Positions 52,836 through 61,103 of a stretch of 64,000 nucleotides of DNA are shown piece by piece. Under the pieces are notes generated by a model. That model saw nothing but the letters and a program-made list of their open reading frames with translations. It was not told the DNA's origin and ran no database searches. The position numbers were made by a program, and so were the translations under genes. Every line of letters begins with the position of its first letter. The first letter of the stretch is position 1. The stretch is from JAKJEP01 sp964580995 (GTDB taxonomy: Bacteria; Planctomycetota; Phycisphaerae; Sedimentisphaerales; SM23-30): NCBI GenBank assembly GCA_964580995.1, contig CAZOMV010000008.1:26204-90203 (forward strand), read 5' to 3'.

Positions 52836-53843
52836 TTACCAGATCAGCATTTGCAGTTCATCCAGCACTTTGGCGGTGGGAGGGAAAAGTCCATTTTCAG
52901 CGGGATCCGGCATGCAAATTCTGGACGACGCGCCTAAAGGCTTCCAGTTTATGGACTTAGAGGGGCCAAAGACTGCCAGAGTAGCCAGGCCCAATCCCCC
53001 AGCCAGATGTGCCACCCCGCTATCGTTACCCAGAAAGCCGTTACAGACCGATAAAATCGGGCCGATTTGGTCGAGGGGTAAATTTGCGAGCGTGTGATAA
53101 TTTTCTGAAAATTCGAGAATTTCCTCTTTTTCCCAGCGTTCCAACTCGGCTGGGCCTAACAAAAAGATTGTTTGTATGCCGTTTTGCTTTAAATTTTCCG
53201 CCAATTCGAGAAAATTGGCTCTGGGCCAGCATTTTTGTGCCGATCCGCTGCCCGGGTGAATGGCAATGATTTTTTGGGAGGGATCCAAGCCCATCTTTTC
53301 GAGGGATTGCTGTCCGGATTCCCGGTCTTCCCGGCTCATTTTAATCAACGGTTCTTTGAGATAGTGTGGGTGAATTCGCAGCCACATCTCGGGCGATTGT
53401 TCAATAAACTGCTCCATAAAAAATTCACTGGTATGCCGGGGATACCCCTCCGGCGGGCGAAGTCGCAGGGTAACCACCTCGGCAGCGTGGGTTATGGACA
53501 GGGTATAGATGAGATTTTTTTCGAAATGGCCTTCGTTATCGTACAGGAACGAAACCACCAGGTCATAATGCCGAAACAGCTCAATCAGCGGATCCTTTTC
53601 CGGCAAATCAAAACGGCTGTGGCTGGTAAAGAGCGGGTGCAGGGGGGTGGCCCACAGCGAAAGGATACGGTCCATCACCTTTCCGGTCGGAAATCCTTCC
53701 CACGAATGTACCGTCCCCATCATATCGACGCTGGTCATGCCGTACTGCTCGATAATCAAACGAGCTAGGGGCAGCGTCAATATGCTGTCGCCCAGGGCGC
53801 CGGGCTGTATAATCAGTGCGCGTTGATTGCTATTTTTCGCCAA
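52836..53843 (-). CDS. Glycosyltransferase family 9 (heptosyltransferase-like)
   Basis: About 335 residues. GT9 landmarks: RALIIQPGALGDSILTLPLA at the start, IAIHPGSGSAQKCWP in the middle and FLGNDSGVAHLAGGLGLATLA near the end. These transfer heptose or related sugars to lipopolysaccharide cores in the cytoplasm. I favour a TTG start at 53843, overlapping the mnmA end by 14 bp with GGA upstream; an ATG at 53873 is the alternative, with a poorly spaced ribosome site. Coupled to mnmA by overlap only. Confidence 0.85.
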   Translation of the reverse strand: MAKNSNQRALIIQPGALGDSILTLPLARLIIEQYGMTSVDMMGTVHSWEGFPTGKVMDRILSLWATPLHPLFTSHSRFDLPEKDPLIELFRHYDLVVSFLYDNEGHFEKNLIYTLSITHAAEVVTLRLRPPEGYPRHTSEFFMEQFIEQSPEMWLRIHPHYLKEPLIKMSREDRESGQQSLEKMGLDPSQKIIAIHPGSGSAQKCWPRANFLELAENLKQNGIQTIFLLGPAELERWEKEEILEFSENYHTLANLPLDQIGPILSVCNGFLGNDSGVAHLAGGLGLATLAVFGPSKSINWKPLGASSRICMPDPAENGLFPPTAKVLDELQMLIW

Positions 53844-54921
53844 GTTCGATCCATCCGCCGCCCAGCACACCATCCTTCTGATAAAATACCGTCGCCTGTC
53901 CGGGGGTGATAGCGATGATCGGCTCCTCAAATTCCACCCGCACCAGGGGGCCGCCCCGCGTATCCGCCAGCGGCGTTACGGTCCCAGGGGCGCCGCGATG
54001 ATTATAACGAATCTGGATGGTGGCTGCAAAGGGTTCGGTGGGGACCGGCTCAACCAGCCAGTTCACCTGATCGGCCCAAAGCCGCCTTTGCAGCAGTTCC
54101 TCCCGGTCCCCCAGCACCACGGTATTGGTCTGCGCATCGAGCCGAACCACATACGCCGGGTCGCCCAGGGCAATCCCCAGCCCCCGCCGCTGCCCGATGG
54201 TATAGCGGAAAATCCCCTCATGCTCACCCAGCACCTTACCATGCGTATCTACCACCGACCCTTTTTTGCACAATTCCGGCAGCCGCTGCGCCACTAGCCG
54301 GGCATAATCATCGTCCGGCACGAAACAGATTTCCTGTGATTCCCCTTTATCATGGACTGGCAGGTTCATTTCCCGCGCCAATTGCCGAACCTGAGTTTTG
54401 GTGTATTCCCCCAGCGGCAGCAGAATCCGGTTCAGGTTTTCCTTATTAATGCCGAACAGGGCGTAGGACTGATCTTTGCCGTGGTCCCGGCCCCGGCATA
54501 ACCATTTCCGGCCCTCCCGCTCCTCAATCCGGGCATAATGGCCGGTGGCAACATACCCAGCCCCGATCATATCGGCAAACTCCAGCAGCTTGCCGAATTT
54601 CAGCCGGCTGTTGCACAGGATGCAGGGATTCGGAGTCCGGGCGCGTTTGTATTCCTGCACAAAATAATTGACGATGATTTCCAGGTCTTTCTGAAAATTG
54701 AGAACATGGAATTTGATGCCCAACCGGTCAGCCACCTCTCTGGCATCCCGTGCATCTTCCGGGCTGCAGCAACCGGGGTGAGAGCCGCCTTCCTTGGCCG
54801 CCTGCCCCAGGCACATGAACACCCCCGTGCAATCATACCCCGCCCGCTGCAGTAGCCCCGCTGTCACGCTGCTGTCCACTCCGCCGCTCATGGCAATCAA
54901 TACTCCCGGTTTTTGTGTCAT
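53830..54921 (-). CDS. mnmA: tRNA-specific 2-thiouridylase MnmA
   Basis: 363 residues. MnmA adds sulphur to U34 of tRNA-Glu, -Lys and -Gln. PP-loop AMSGGVDSSVTAGLLQ, TPNPCILCNSRLKFG with the first catalytic Cys, GKDQSYALFGI, and GESQEICFVPDD with the second catalytic Cys are all present, as is IGQRRGLGIALGDPAYVV. Full length. A tRNA-Glu(TTC) in the same window is one of its expected substrates. Confidence 0.96.
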   Translation of the reverse strand: MTQKPGVLIAMSGGVDSSVTAGLLQRAGYDCTGVFMCLGQAAKEGGSHPGCCSPEDARDAREVADRLGIKFHVLNFQKDLEIIVNYFVQEYKRARTPNPCILCNSRLKFGKLLEFADMIGAGYVATGHYARIEEREGRKWLCRGRDHGKDQSYALFGINKENLNRILLPLGEYTKTQVRQLAREMNLPVHDKGESQEICFVPDDDYARLVAQRLPELCKKGSVVDTHGKVLGEHEGIFRYTIGQRRGLGIALGDPAYVVRLDAQTNTVVLGDREELLQRRLWADQVNWLVEPVPTEPFAATIQIRYNHRGAPGTVTPLADTRGGPLVRVEFEEPIIAITPGQATVFYQKDGVLGGGWIELGEK

Positions 54922-55014
54922 TACCTGGTATTATAGCGATGGATCCTCCCCATTGCAAAGGAAGTTGCATTCCATTTTTGTGTGCCATTTTATGCCGCAG
55001 TCGGAAATTTTTAT

Positions 55015-55042
55015 TTGACGAATAACGATTTTTTCCTAGACT
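55015..55042 (+). promoter_or_regulatory. Possible promoter upstream of repeat element copy 1
   Basis: TTGACG (55015-55020) and TAGACT (55037-55042) with a 16-bp spacer. If real, the transcript would carry the structured repeat in the leader of the isomerase-like gene. Confidence 0.4.
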
Positions 55043-55073
55043 AACAATACAAGTAAACAAGGTTCCCTTTATT

Positions 55074-55161
55074 AACGGTAACGCCAAAAGTCAATATCAA
55101 CTTCCAAAAACAGCTCTGGCTCCCCAATAACCAGGGGACGACGAGCTTTTGACGCTGGCGT
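55074..55161 (+). repeat. Structured intergenic repeat, copy 1
   Basis: 76 of 84 positions (55081-55164) match copy 2 at 62234-62317 without gaps. It can fold with outer pairing ACGCC/GGCGT and AAAAG/CTTTT, an inner stem GCTC/GAGC and CCCC/GGGG closing an 8-base loop. A 7-base direct repeat CTTTATT flanks it (55067-55073 and 55162-55168). It lies in the probable leader of the gene at 55214. The rest of the 292-bp gap holds only the promoter candidate. Could be a mobile miniature element or a non-coding RNA motif; unknown. Confidence 0.7.
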
Positions 55162-55213
55162 CTTTATTCAGGCTGGTTTGTACCAGATTAGTTCCAGATC
55201 GGAGGAATATACG

Positions 55214-56767
55214 ATGTCGGAAAGGCATATCCACCCCTGCAGTTGTTGCATGTCGAAGGCGTGCGGGATTACCCGCCGGGATTTCATGGCCGATGTGGGA
55301 GTTGTTGCCGGTGGATTGGCACTGGCATCGCTGGGGGCCTTGTCCCGTGCTTCTGCCGCCATGACGGAATATAAGCCGCTGCCCGCGATTCCTCTCAAAG
55401 TCCAGCCGGTTCTGGCCTGTACCTTATACCAGCGGAAAGAGCAGACCAGTTGGCGCCCATGGGGCGGTCTGCATACCCAGGAGAATATTCAGGCAGAACA
55501 GCAGCGCATAGGGCAGGAGATGGATACGCTCCGCGCCCAGGCGGAATTCCCGATGGAGATTCTCCCGCTGGTTACTATCCAGGATGTAAACCAGGCCGGT
55601 GCCATCGCCAAAGGCAGTCACGATGTACTCCTTCTCTACGCTGCCAACACGGGTTTAGACATACTCGAGGCACTGTCAAACCCGGCTAAATGGACGATTC
55701 TGTTTGTGCGGCATAAATCCGGTCCGGTCTCGCTGTGGTATGAAATCGCCCATGTGATCTATCTGCGGAAGCATGTGGATCAATATGGCCAGGCGGGAAT
55801 GACTTGTCAGGATGTGGTAGTAGATCAAATGGAGGAAGTGGTATGGCGGCTGCGGGCCTTGCATGGATTGCGTAATACCATCGGCAAAAAAATCGTGGCG
55901 ATCGGCGGTCCTTCCGGCTGGGGACCCATGGGACATATGGGACCGGAAGTGAGTGGTAAACTCTGGCGTATGAATATGGAAACGGTGGATTACCCAACCC
56001 TCCGTGAATTAATACAGAAAGCCCGTGCCAATGCCGAACTGGTGAAACGGTGTCAGCAGGATGCGAAAAACTATCTGAAGCAGAACGGGATCACGCTGGA
56101 GACCCGGGAGGAATTTGTCAGCAACGCTTTTGTACTCAACGAGGTGTTCAAACAGTTGCTGGATCAGGCTGGAACCGATGCCTTTACTATTAATGAATGT
56201 ATGTCCACCATCATGCCGGCTTCGGAAACGACTGCCTGTTTGCCCTTAACTTTATTAAATGATTCCGGTTATACCGCCTATTGCGAATCTGATTTTGTGG
56301 TAATTCCTTCGGGTATTTTGCTGCACTATATCAGTGGGCGGTCGGCATTCCTGAATGATCCAACCTATCCACACGATGGCCTGGTTACTCTGGCCCATTG
56401 CACCGCGCCGCGTAAAATGAACGGTCAGGATTATGAACCGGCCCGGATACTGACCCACTTCGAGTCGGATTATGGCGCCGCCCCCAAAGTGGAAATGAAA
56501 AAGGGGCAGACGATAACCGTACTGGACCCCGACTTTGCCTCCCAACGCTGGATTGGCTTTGAGGGCGAGATTGTCGATAATCCCTTCCTGGACATCTGTC
56601 GTTCCCAGATCGATGTCCAGATCCACGGCGATTGCGATACGCTGGTGGAACAGACCCGCGGTTTCCACTGGATGGCCTGCTATGGGAATTATCTTAAAGA
56701 AGTCGGCTATGCCCTGAAAAAAATGGGCGTGGACTGGATGAATCTGACCGCTTCGAAACCGGCGTAA
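55214..56767 (+). CDS. Tat-exported protein resembling L-fucose/arabinose isomerase fold
   Basis: 517 residues from the ATG at 55214, which has GGAGG eight bases upstream; an open stretch to 55178 is not used. The N-terminus carries HPCSCCMSKAC, then a twin-arginine signal TRRDFMADVGVVAGGLALAS. The mature part resembles sugar isomerases of the FucI/AraA type: VAIGGPSGWGPMGHMGPEV, a helical middle, and FVVIPSGILLHYISGRSAFLN with DPTYPHDGLVTLAHCTAPRK, which include candidate metal-binding residues. A cofactor-bearing exported isomerase-like enzyme would be unusual; these may be non-isomerase relatives. Function unassigned. Confidence 0.65.
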   Translation: MSERHIHPCSCCMSKACGITRRDFMADVGVVAGGLALASLGALSRASAAMTEYKPLPAIPLKVQPVLACTLYQRKEQTSWRPWGGLHTQENIQAEQQRIGQEMDTLRAQAEFPMEILPLVTIQDVNQAGAIAKGSHDVLLLYAANTGLDILEALSNPAKWTILFVRHKSGPVSLWYEIAHVIYLRKHVDQYGQAGMTCQDVVVDQMEEVVWRLRALHGLRNTIGKKIVAIGGPSGWGPMGHMGPEVSGKLWRMNMETVDYPTLRELIQKARANAELVKRCQQDAKNYLKQNGITLETREEFVSNAFVLNEVFKQLLDQAGTDAFTINECMSTIMPASETTACLPLTLLNDSGYTAYCESDFVVIPSGILLHYISGRSAFLNDPTYPHDGLVTLAHCTAPRKMNGQDYEPARILTHFESDYGAAPKVEMKKGQTITVLDPDFASQRWIGFEGEIVDNPFLDICRSQIDVQIHGDCDTLVEQTRGFHWMACYGNYLKEVGYALKKMGVDWMNLTASKPA

Positions 56768-56829
56768 GATACGAACGGAAAAACCAGGCTGGCCAGACAA
56801 TTATTATTGTACGGTTTCGTTCAAGGGCA

Positions 56830-57675
56830 TTAATCTGGTTTCGCCTCTTCCAGCGGATTGACCTCCACCTCCCAGTCCTTGTCGGGAGCCTCCAGCTCGA
56901 AGTTTTTCTTGCTGATCGTCTTGTCGGTCTTGATCTTGGACCAGGTTACCGTGGTAATCTCATCGTCCGGGCTGGCATAGCGGATCTGGCGGGGTTCCAT
57001 CTCTTCCGCCGAAACCCAAAAATCCAGAACCAGGTATTTCTCAGCCAGCGAGCTGTCTTTTTTCGGTTTGAGCTTAAGATGGCTGGTCTTGGCCGGGTCA
57101 TTCGGATCGGCTGGTAACAACTGAACCTCGAATTCCTTGAGGATATCCGCTTTGGTCAGGGCGAAGGGCAGGGGGAAGGGGCCTTTGCCCAGCCGGAACG
57201 TTTCCTTATTGGCCGGCTCCTTGGAGATCTCATACTTCTGAATACTCTTGAACAGTTCATTCCGCCGGGTCAGCCACCGCCCGTCAAAGGCAAAATCCTC
57301 ATTAAACTTGACTGGCTCAGGCTTTTCTTCTTCCTCTTCCAGATCCATCTCCAGCAGATCGGCGAAATGCACCCGGAAATACACCGCCTCCGGATTGGCC
57401 TGATAATACAGCTTGCCATTGCGGATTTTTACCGAGTCAACCAGTAACTGCTCCTGCTTGAACAGCATATCCGCCTCGAAACTTTTCAGCTCGCCCGAGC
57501 GTTTTTCAATCTTGTCCAGCAGGGTATTCAATTCCGGGTTGATGGGATCGGCCGGGGCCGTTACAGCCGGCTCGGGTGCGGTAGGGGTGGTAGCGTTGGG
57601 GTCATCCTGGCCGAACGCCGGGCAGGAAAGACAGATCATAATGGCTGAAAGAAGTAACCAAAGCATATTCTTCAT
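56830..57675 (-). CDS. LolA-like outer-membrane lipoprotein carrier
   Basis: 281 residues from the ATG at 57675. Signal peptide (LWLLLSAIMICLSCPAFG), a Thr/Pro/Ala linker, then a LolA-type domain: LLDKIEKRSGELKSFEADML, KIRNGKLYYQANPEAVYFRV, FDGRWLTRRNE and SLAEKYLVLDFWVSAEEMEP. LolA-fold proteins carry lipoproteins or lipids across the periplasm. Last gene of the run with an ABC permease, ATPase and VTT protein, which supports a transport role. Confidence 0.78.
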   Translation of the reverse strand: MKNMLWLLLSAIMICLSCPAFGQDDPNATTPTAPEPAVTAPADPINPELNTLLDKIEKRSGELKSFEADMLFKQEQLLVDSVKIRNGKLYYQANPEAVYFRVHFADLLEMDLEEEEEKPEPVKFNEDFAFDGRWLTRRNELFKSIQKYEISKEPANKETFRLGKGPFPLPFALTKADILKEFEVQLLPADPNDPAKTSHLKLKPKKDSSLAEKYLVLDFWVSAEEMEPRQIRYASPDDEITTVTWSKIKTDKTISKKNFELEAPDKDWEVEVNPLEEAKPD

Positions 57676-57688
57676 AGTGTAAATTCCT

Positions 57689-58477
57689 TTATTCTTTAAT
57701 AGTTTCCAGGGCGGCAATTGGTTCCCCACCTGGCTCAGAACGGCTGACGGCCAGCAGCTTGGGAATATATCGCAATAATACTAAACCGATCAACGCCCCT
57801 TGTACAGCGATAATTCCCCACCCGCCGATTTGCAGGGTGGTGGCGGCCGCCGCGATAAAACTGTATCGCAAAAACCGGCCCAGAAAAGAAGCATAGGCGT
57901 AATGATCACGCCGGTAACGATTGGAGATGGCCAGCCAGCGGACCACATCCACCGGGATCGGCAGAAAACTCATCAGGGTCATCAGGGTAAAGGGGCTGAG
58001 GGTGAACCAGCGGCACGCTTTCTGATAAAAGCGGGTGTTCTGGAATTTCTTCGTTTTTCCGAAACGCAGCAGAAAAGTAAAAATATGATACTCGTTTAAG
58101 TTGGCCATCGTTGTGCCTAATGCCCCAATCGCAGCGACGATAAGAACCGTTTCCAAAGCGTAGAGCCGATTGGCCTGAAAGGATTGGGGAAAAACGCTGA
58201 GGATGGGCGATGCCATCAATAAAACCAGCCAGGTGGTCGGTGCGGGAAAAAAGGTACAGCACAGGGACATATAAAACAGATACAGCGCCCACGGCCACAG
58301 ATAGCCCGATACTTCCTCCACGCCCCTGGCGGTATCGGCCAGCCCAATCCGGGCAATACCCGTCAGCACCCCCAGAAACAAAACAAACCCGAAAAACCAG
58401 TACCGCAGATTGATCCGGTCATGGGTGGTGTGGCCCTTGTGTAGCAAAATATTGGTAAGGTATTTAAACATATTCAA
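57689..58477 (-). CDS. VTT-domain (DedA/YqaA-like) membrane protein
   Basis: 262 residues, five or six hydrophobic segments (YWFFGFVLFLGVLTGIARIG, LYLFYMSLCCTFFPAPTTWL, TVLIVAAIGALGTTMANLNE). FPAPTTWLVLLMAS...GALGTTMANLNEY and LMSFLPIPVDVVRWLAISNRY are the conserved re-entrant and Arg/Pro-containing parts of the VTT family, which includes lipid scramblases and flippases. It overlaps the ATPase gene by 14 bp and starts the lipid-related end of the operon. Confidence 0.8.
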   Translation of the reverse strand: MNMFKYLTNILLHKGHTTHDRINLRYWFFGFVLFLGVLTGIARIGLADTARGVEEVSGYLWPWALYLFYMSLCCTFFPAPTTWLVLLMASPILSVFPQSFQANRLYALETVLIVAAIGALGTTMANLNEYHIFTFLLRFGKTKKFQNTRFYQKACRWFTLSPFTLMTLMSFLPIPVDVVRWLAISNRYRRDHYAYASFLGRFLRYSFIAAAATTLQIGGWGIIAVQGALIGLVLLRYIPKLLAVSRSEPGGEPIAALETIKE

Positions 58478-59144
58478 TCCTGCCGTCCGCCATGCAGATA
58501 ATCCGATCCGCCTTCTGCGCCGCCGTCAGCGAATGGGTAATCATAATCAGGCTGATGCCCTGCTGCTGATTGACCTGGCGGAAAAGGTCGAGAATTTTGT
58601 CCGCGTTGCCGGAGTCGAGATTTCCCGTCGGCTCATCGGCCATAATCACCGCCGGCCGATGGGCAATCGCCCGGGCAATCGCCACCCGCTGCTGCTGGCC
58701 GATGGAAAGCGTGCCCGGTTTCTGATTCGCCTTGTCGGCCATGGCCACCGCCTCCAGTGCCTCCATAATTTGACCATCCAGCCGGTTGCCCCGAATCCGC
58801 TCCGCTATCGCGATATTTTGCCGGGCAGTCAAATTGGGCAGCAGATTAAACCGCTGAAAGATAAAACCGATCTTCTCCCGCCGCAGTCCGGCTCGCTGCG
58901 ATTCGTTCAAATCGGCGGTATTCTGGCCATCCAGCCAGATCGTCCCGCTGGTGGCGCGCAGCATCAGGCCCAGAATATGCATCAGCGTGCTCTTCCCGCA
59001 CCCGCTGGGACCCATAATCGCCACAAACTCTCCCCGCCGGATTTCCATATCGATATCGAATAAGACCGGCGTTTCCAGCCGCCCGTTTGTGAACGTTTTC
59101 GATAATTTTTCGGTTCGGATTAAAATGTCAGTTGTCTCACTCAA
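58464..59144 (-). CDS. ABC transporter ATP-binding protein, LolD/MacB type
   Basis: 226 residues. Walker A MGPSGCGKSTLMHILG, Q-loop IGFIFQRFNLLPNLTA, signature LSIGQQQRVAIARAIAHRP (LSGGQ variant), Walker B VIMADEPTGNLDSGNA and switch His in MITHSLTA. The type pairs with FtsX-like permeases for lipoprotein release or efflux. It overlaps the permease by 8 bp and the VTT gene by 14 bp. Confidence 0.94.
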   Translation of the reverse strand: MSETTDILIRTEKLSKTFTNGRLETPVLFDIDMEIRRGEFVAIMGPSGCGKSTLMHILGLMLRATSGTIWLDGQNTADLNESQRAGLRREKIGFIFQRFNLLPNLTARQNIAIAERIRGNRLDGQIMEALEAVAMADKANQKPGTLSIGQQQRVAIARAIAHRPAVIMADEPTGNLDSGNADKILDLFRQVNQQQGISLIMITHSLTAAQKADRIICMADGRIEYV

Positions 59145-60309
59145 AGCTCAGAGCCTCCACCGGGTCATGCCGCAGGGCCAGGTAACCCGGGTACAAGGCG
59201 CTAATCACCCCGCCGCCGATACCCACCCCGACAGCAATCATCAGCCATTCCATCTTGAACTCAATCGTCATCAGCGGCGAAACGGTTTGAATCAGCCAGC
59301 GCACCCCCAGCGTCAGCAGGATGCCCGCCACCGTCCCCAGCGAACAAATCAGCAGGGATTCCTGGATGGTCTGCCGCAGGATGGCCGAGCGATTGGCCCC
59401 TAGGCTTTGCAAAATCGCGATCTCCCGGCTCCGTTCCAGCACAATCGTGTACATGGTAACAAAAATAAACAGAAAGCAGATCACCAGCGCTATAACGCTG
59501 ACCAGGCTGATGAAAATAGTGATATTGCGATAATTATCCGCCAGAACCTGGGCGTAATTAGCCACCAGGCTGGCACTGCGTTTGGTGGTTTGTTCGATTT
59601 CCTCACATAGCCCTTGCAGTTGTTCGGTATTCAAAGAGGGCTGGGCCTTCACAAAAAACATATGCGAGGTCGGCACCGCCACCCCGTTGACCGTCCGCAG
59701 GCGATTGATGGGTGCGAACACCCGCCCGGCCACCCCCGTCTCCACCACTCCCACCACCCGCGCGGGAATATCCCCGTAGTTGAACGTATCGCCCACCTCA
59801 ATATTTCCCGCCCGCGAAAGCCGCTGATCGATCAGTAGCGGTAAATAAAACGACGAAGTCTCTTCGGTCGAATTGGCCCCCAGGGCATACGGCTTTTCAT
59901 CATCCTCGAACAGTTGGCCGCTCAAGATTTTACGCCGCCCGGCAAAAACCGGAAAATCCTCCGGGCTGATCCCAAAGACATTCTGCGACAGTCCCGCCAT
60001 CTTCATCCGCCCCAGAAAGACCGGGATCACCTTCTGTACCGCCGGCTGGGCACTGATTTCGATCGCTTCGATTCGCCCGATTTCCTTTTCCCACAGCTTG
60101 CCCCCGCTCATGCTTCCCAGGTCGAAATGCTTGTCTCGCACCACGATCTCCGCTTCCACGCTTTGCATTCGCCCGGAAACTTCATTCAGCGTCCCGTTGG
60201 ACAGGCCCACCAGTACCAGCAGCAGCGTGATGGCAATCGCAACCGCCAGGATGCTCAGGGCGCTTCGGACCTTCCGATGGGTTAAATTGGCTATCGCTAA
60301 TAATAACAT
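59137..60309 (-). CDS. ABC transporter permease, MacB/LolC (FtsX-domain) type
   Basis: 390 residues. N-terminal helix (SALSILAVAIAITLLLVLVG), a large periplasmic domain (about 45-265) and three C-terminal helices in the FtsX domain (IFISLVSVIALVICFLFIFV, SLLICSLGTVAGILLTLGV, LMIAVGVGIGGGVISALYPG), with RSREIAILQSLGANRSAILR as the conserved coupling segment. First gene of the Lol-like operon, 34 bp after the HAD gene on the same strand. Confidence 0.9.
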   Translation of the reverse strand: MLLLAIANLTHRKVRSALSILAVAIAITLLLVLVGLSNGTLNEVSGRMQSVEAEIVVRDKHFDLGSMSGGKLWEKEIGRIEAIEISAQPAVQKVIPVFLGRMKMAGLSQNVFGISPEDFPVFAGRRKILSGQLFEDDEKPYALGANSTEETSSFYLPLLIDQRLSRAGNIEVGDTFNYGDIPARVVGVVETGVAGRVFAPINRLRTVNGVAVPTSHMFFVKAQPSLNTEQLQGLCEEIEQTTKRSASLVANYAQVLADNYRNITIFISLVSVIALVICFLFIFVTMYTIVLERSREIAILQSLGANRSAILRQTIQESLLICSLGTVAGILLTLGVRWLIQTVSPLMTIEFKMEWLMIAVGVGIGGGVISALYPGYLALRHDPVEALSFE

Positions 60310-60343
60310 AAATCAGTTTTTTCCATATTCTTCAAGGTATTTA

Positions 60344-60976
60344 TCAGCTATTACCGACTATTTGGACCCGGCTCTGGCAAAACTTGCCGTTTTCCATACT
60401 TTCCAATACGCCGGGCAGTTCACCCAGGTTCAAAATCACAAAATCCGCATGATCCGTAAATTTCTGATAACTTTTATGGGTCCCTAGCAGCACCGTCCTT
60501 GCCCCGGCCCGCCGCCCGCTCATCAGATCAAACACATAATCCCCCACCACGACTGCCGCCTCCGCCCGGACCTCCATCTGCTGGCAGGCGTAGGTCACGG
60601 GGAACGGGTTGGGCTTGTACGGCCCGTCTTCGCGGGTGACAATCCCATCAAATGCCAGCTTATGCATCCGGCAGAAGGTTTCCACGCTCTCCCGCTGATT
60701 CCGCGTAAACAGCCCAATCCGCTTGCCATGCTTCCTCAGCCAGTCCATCACCTCATGCACCCCCGGATTCAGCCGCGACTCCTCTACCGCCGCCCGCTCA
60801 TGTTTGCGAAGTATCTCCTCCGCCCGCTCCCGCTGGGATGCCGTCATCTCATCCATCGCCTCCAGAATGGGTCCGCTAATCTGACCGATCTCCGACCGGA
60901 TCAGGTCAAAATCCAGCACCGGTTCCGTCAACGTGCCGTCCAGATCAAAAATAACCGCATCTACTTTTTTATTCAT
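60344..60976 (-). CDS. HAD-superfamily hydrolase, phosphoglycolate-phosphatase-like
   Basis: 210 residues with the HAD motifs: I, VIFDLDGTLTEPVLDFD with the nucleophile Asp; II, IGLFTRNQRES; III, the Lys in PYKPNPFPV; IV, AAVVVGDYVFDLMSGRRAG. A helical cap lies between I and II. Likely hydrolyses a small phosphate ester; substrate unknown. Confidence 0.88.
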   Translation of the reverse strand: MNKKVDAVIFDLDGTLTEPVLDFDLIRSEIGQISGPILEAMDEMTASQRERAEEILRKHERAAVEESRLNPGVHEVMDWLRKHGKRIGLFTRNQRESVETFCRMHKLAFDGIVTREDGPYKPNPFPVTYACQQMEVRAEAAVVVGDYVFDLMSGRRAGARTVLLGTHKSYQKFTDHADFVILNLGELPGVLESMENGKFCQSRVQIVGNS

Positions 60977-61029
60977 AATCCTGCTATTCTAAGAGGACAA
61001 TTTGCTAACGTCAATAGTTGGGTAAATTC

Positions 61030-61060
61030 TTGACAAGCACAAATATTTGATTTATATAAT
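61030..61060 (+). promoter_or_regulatory. Predicted promoter of the tsaC fusion gene
   Basis: TTGACA (61030-61035) with TATATA (61053-61058, spacer 17) or TATAAT (61055-61060, spacer 19), about 45 bp before the start codon. Confidence 0.6.
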
Positions 61061-61103
61061 CTTACAATGTATGTGATGAACCGGTTTTCGGCTATAGACT
61101 GTT

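Noticed and set aside
55074..55161. Reading the repeat element as an integron attC site
   Set aside because: Copy 2 has a GTTAGGT-like end, but copy 1 does not, and neither copy has the matching RYYYAAC on the other side.
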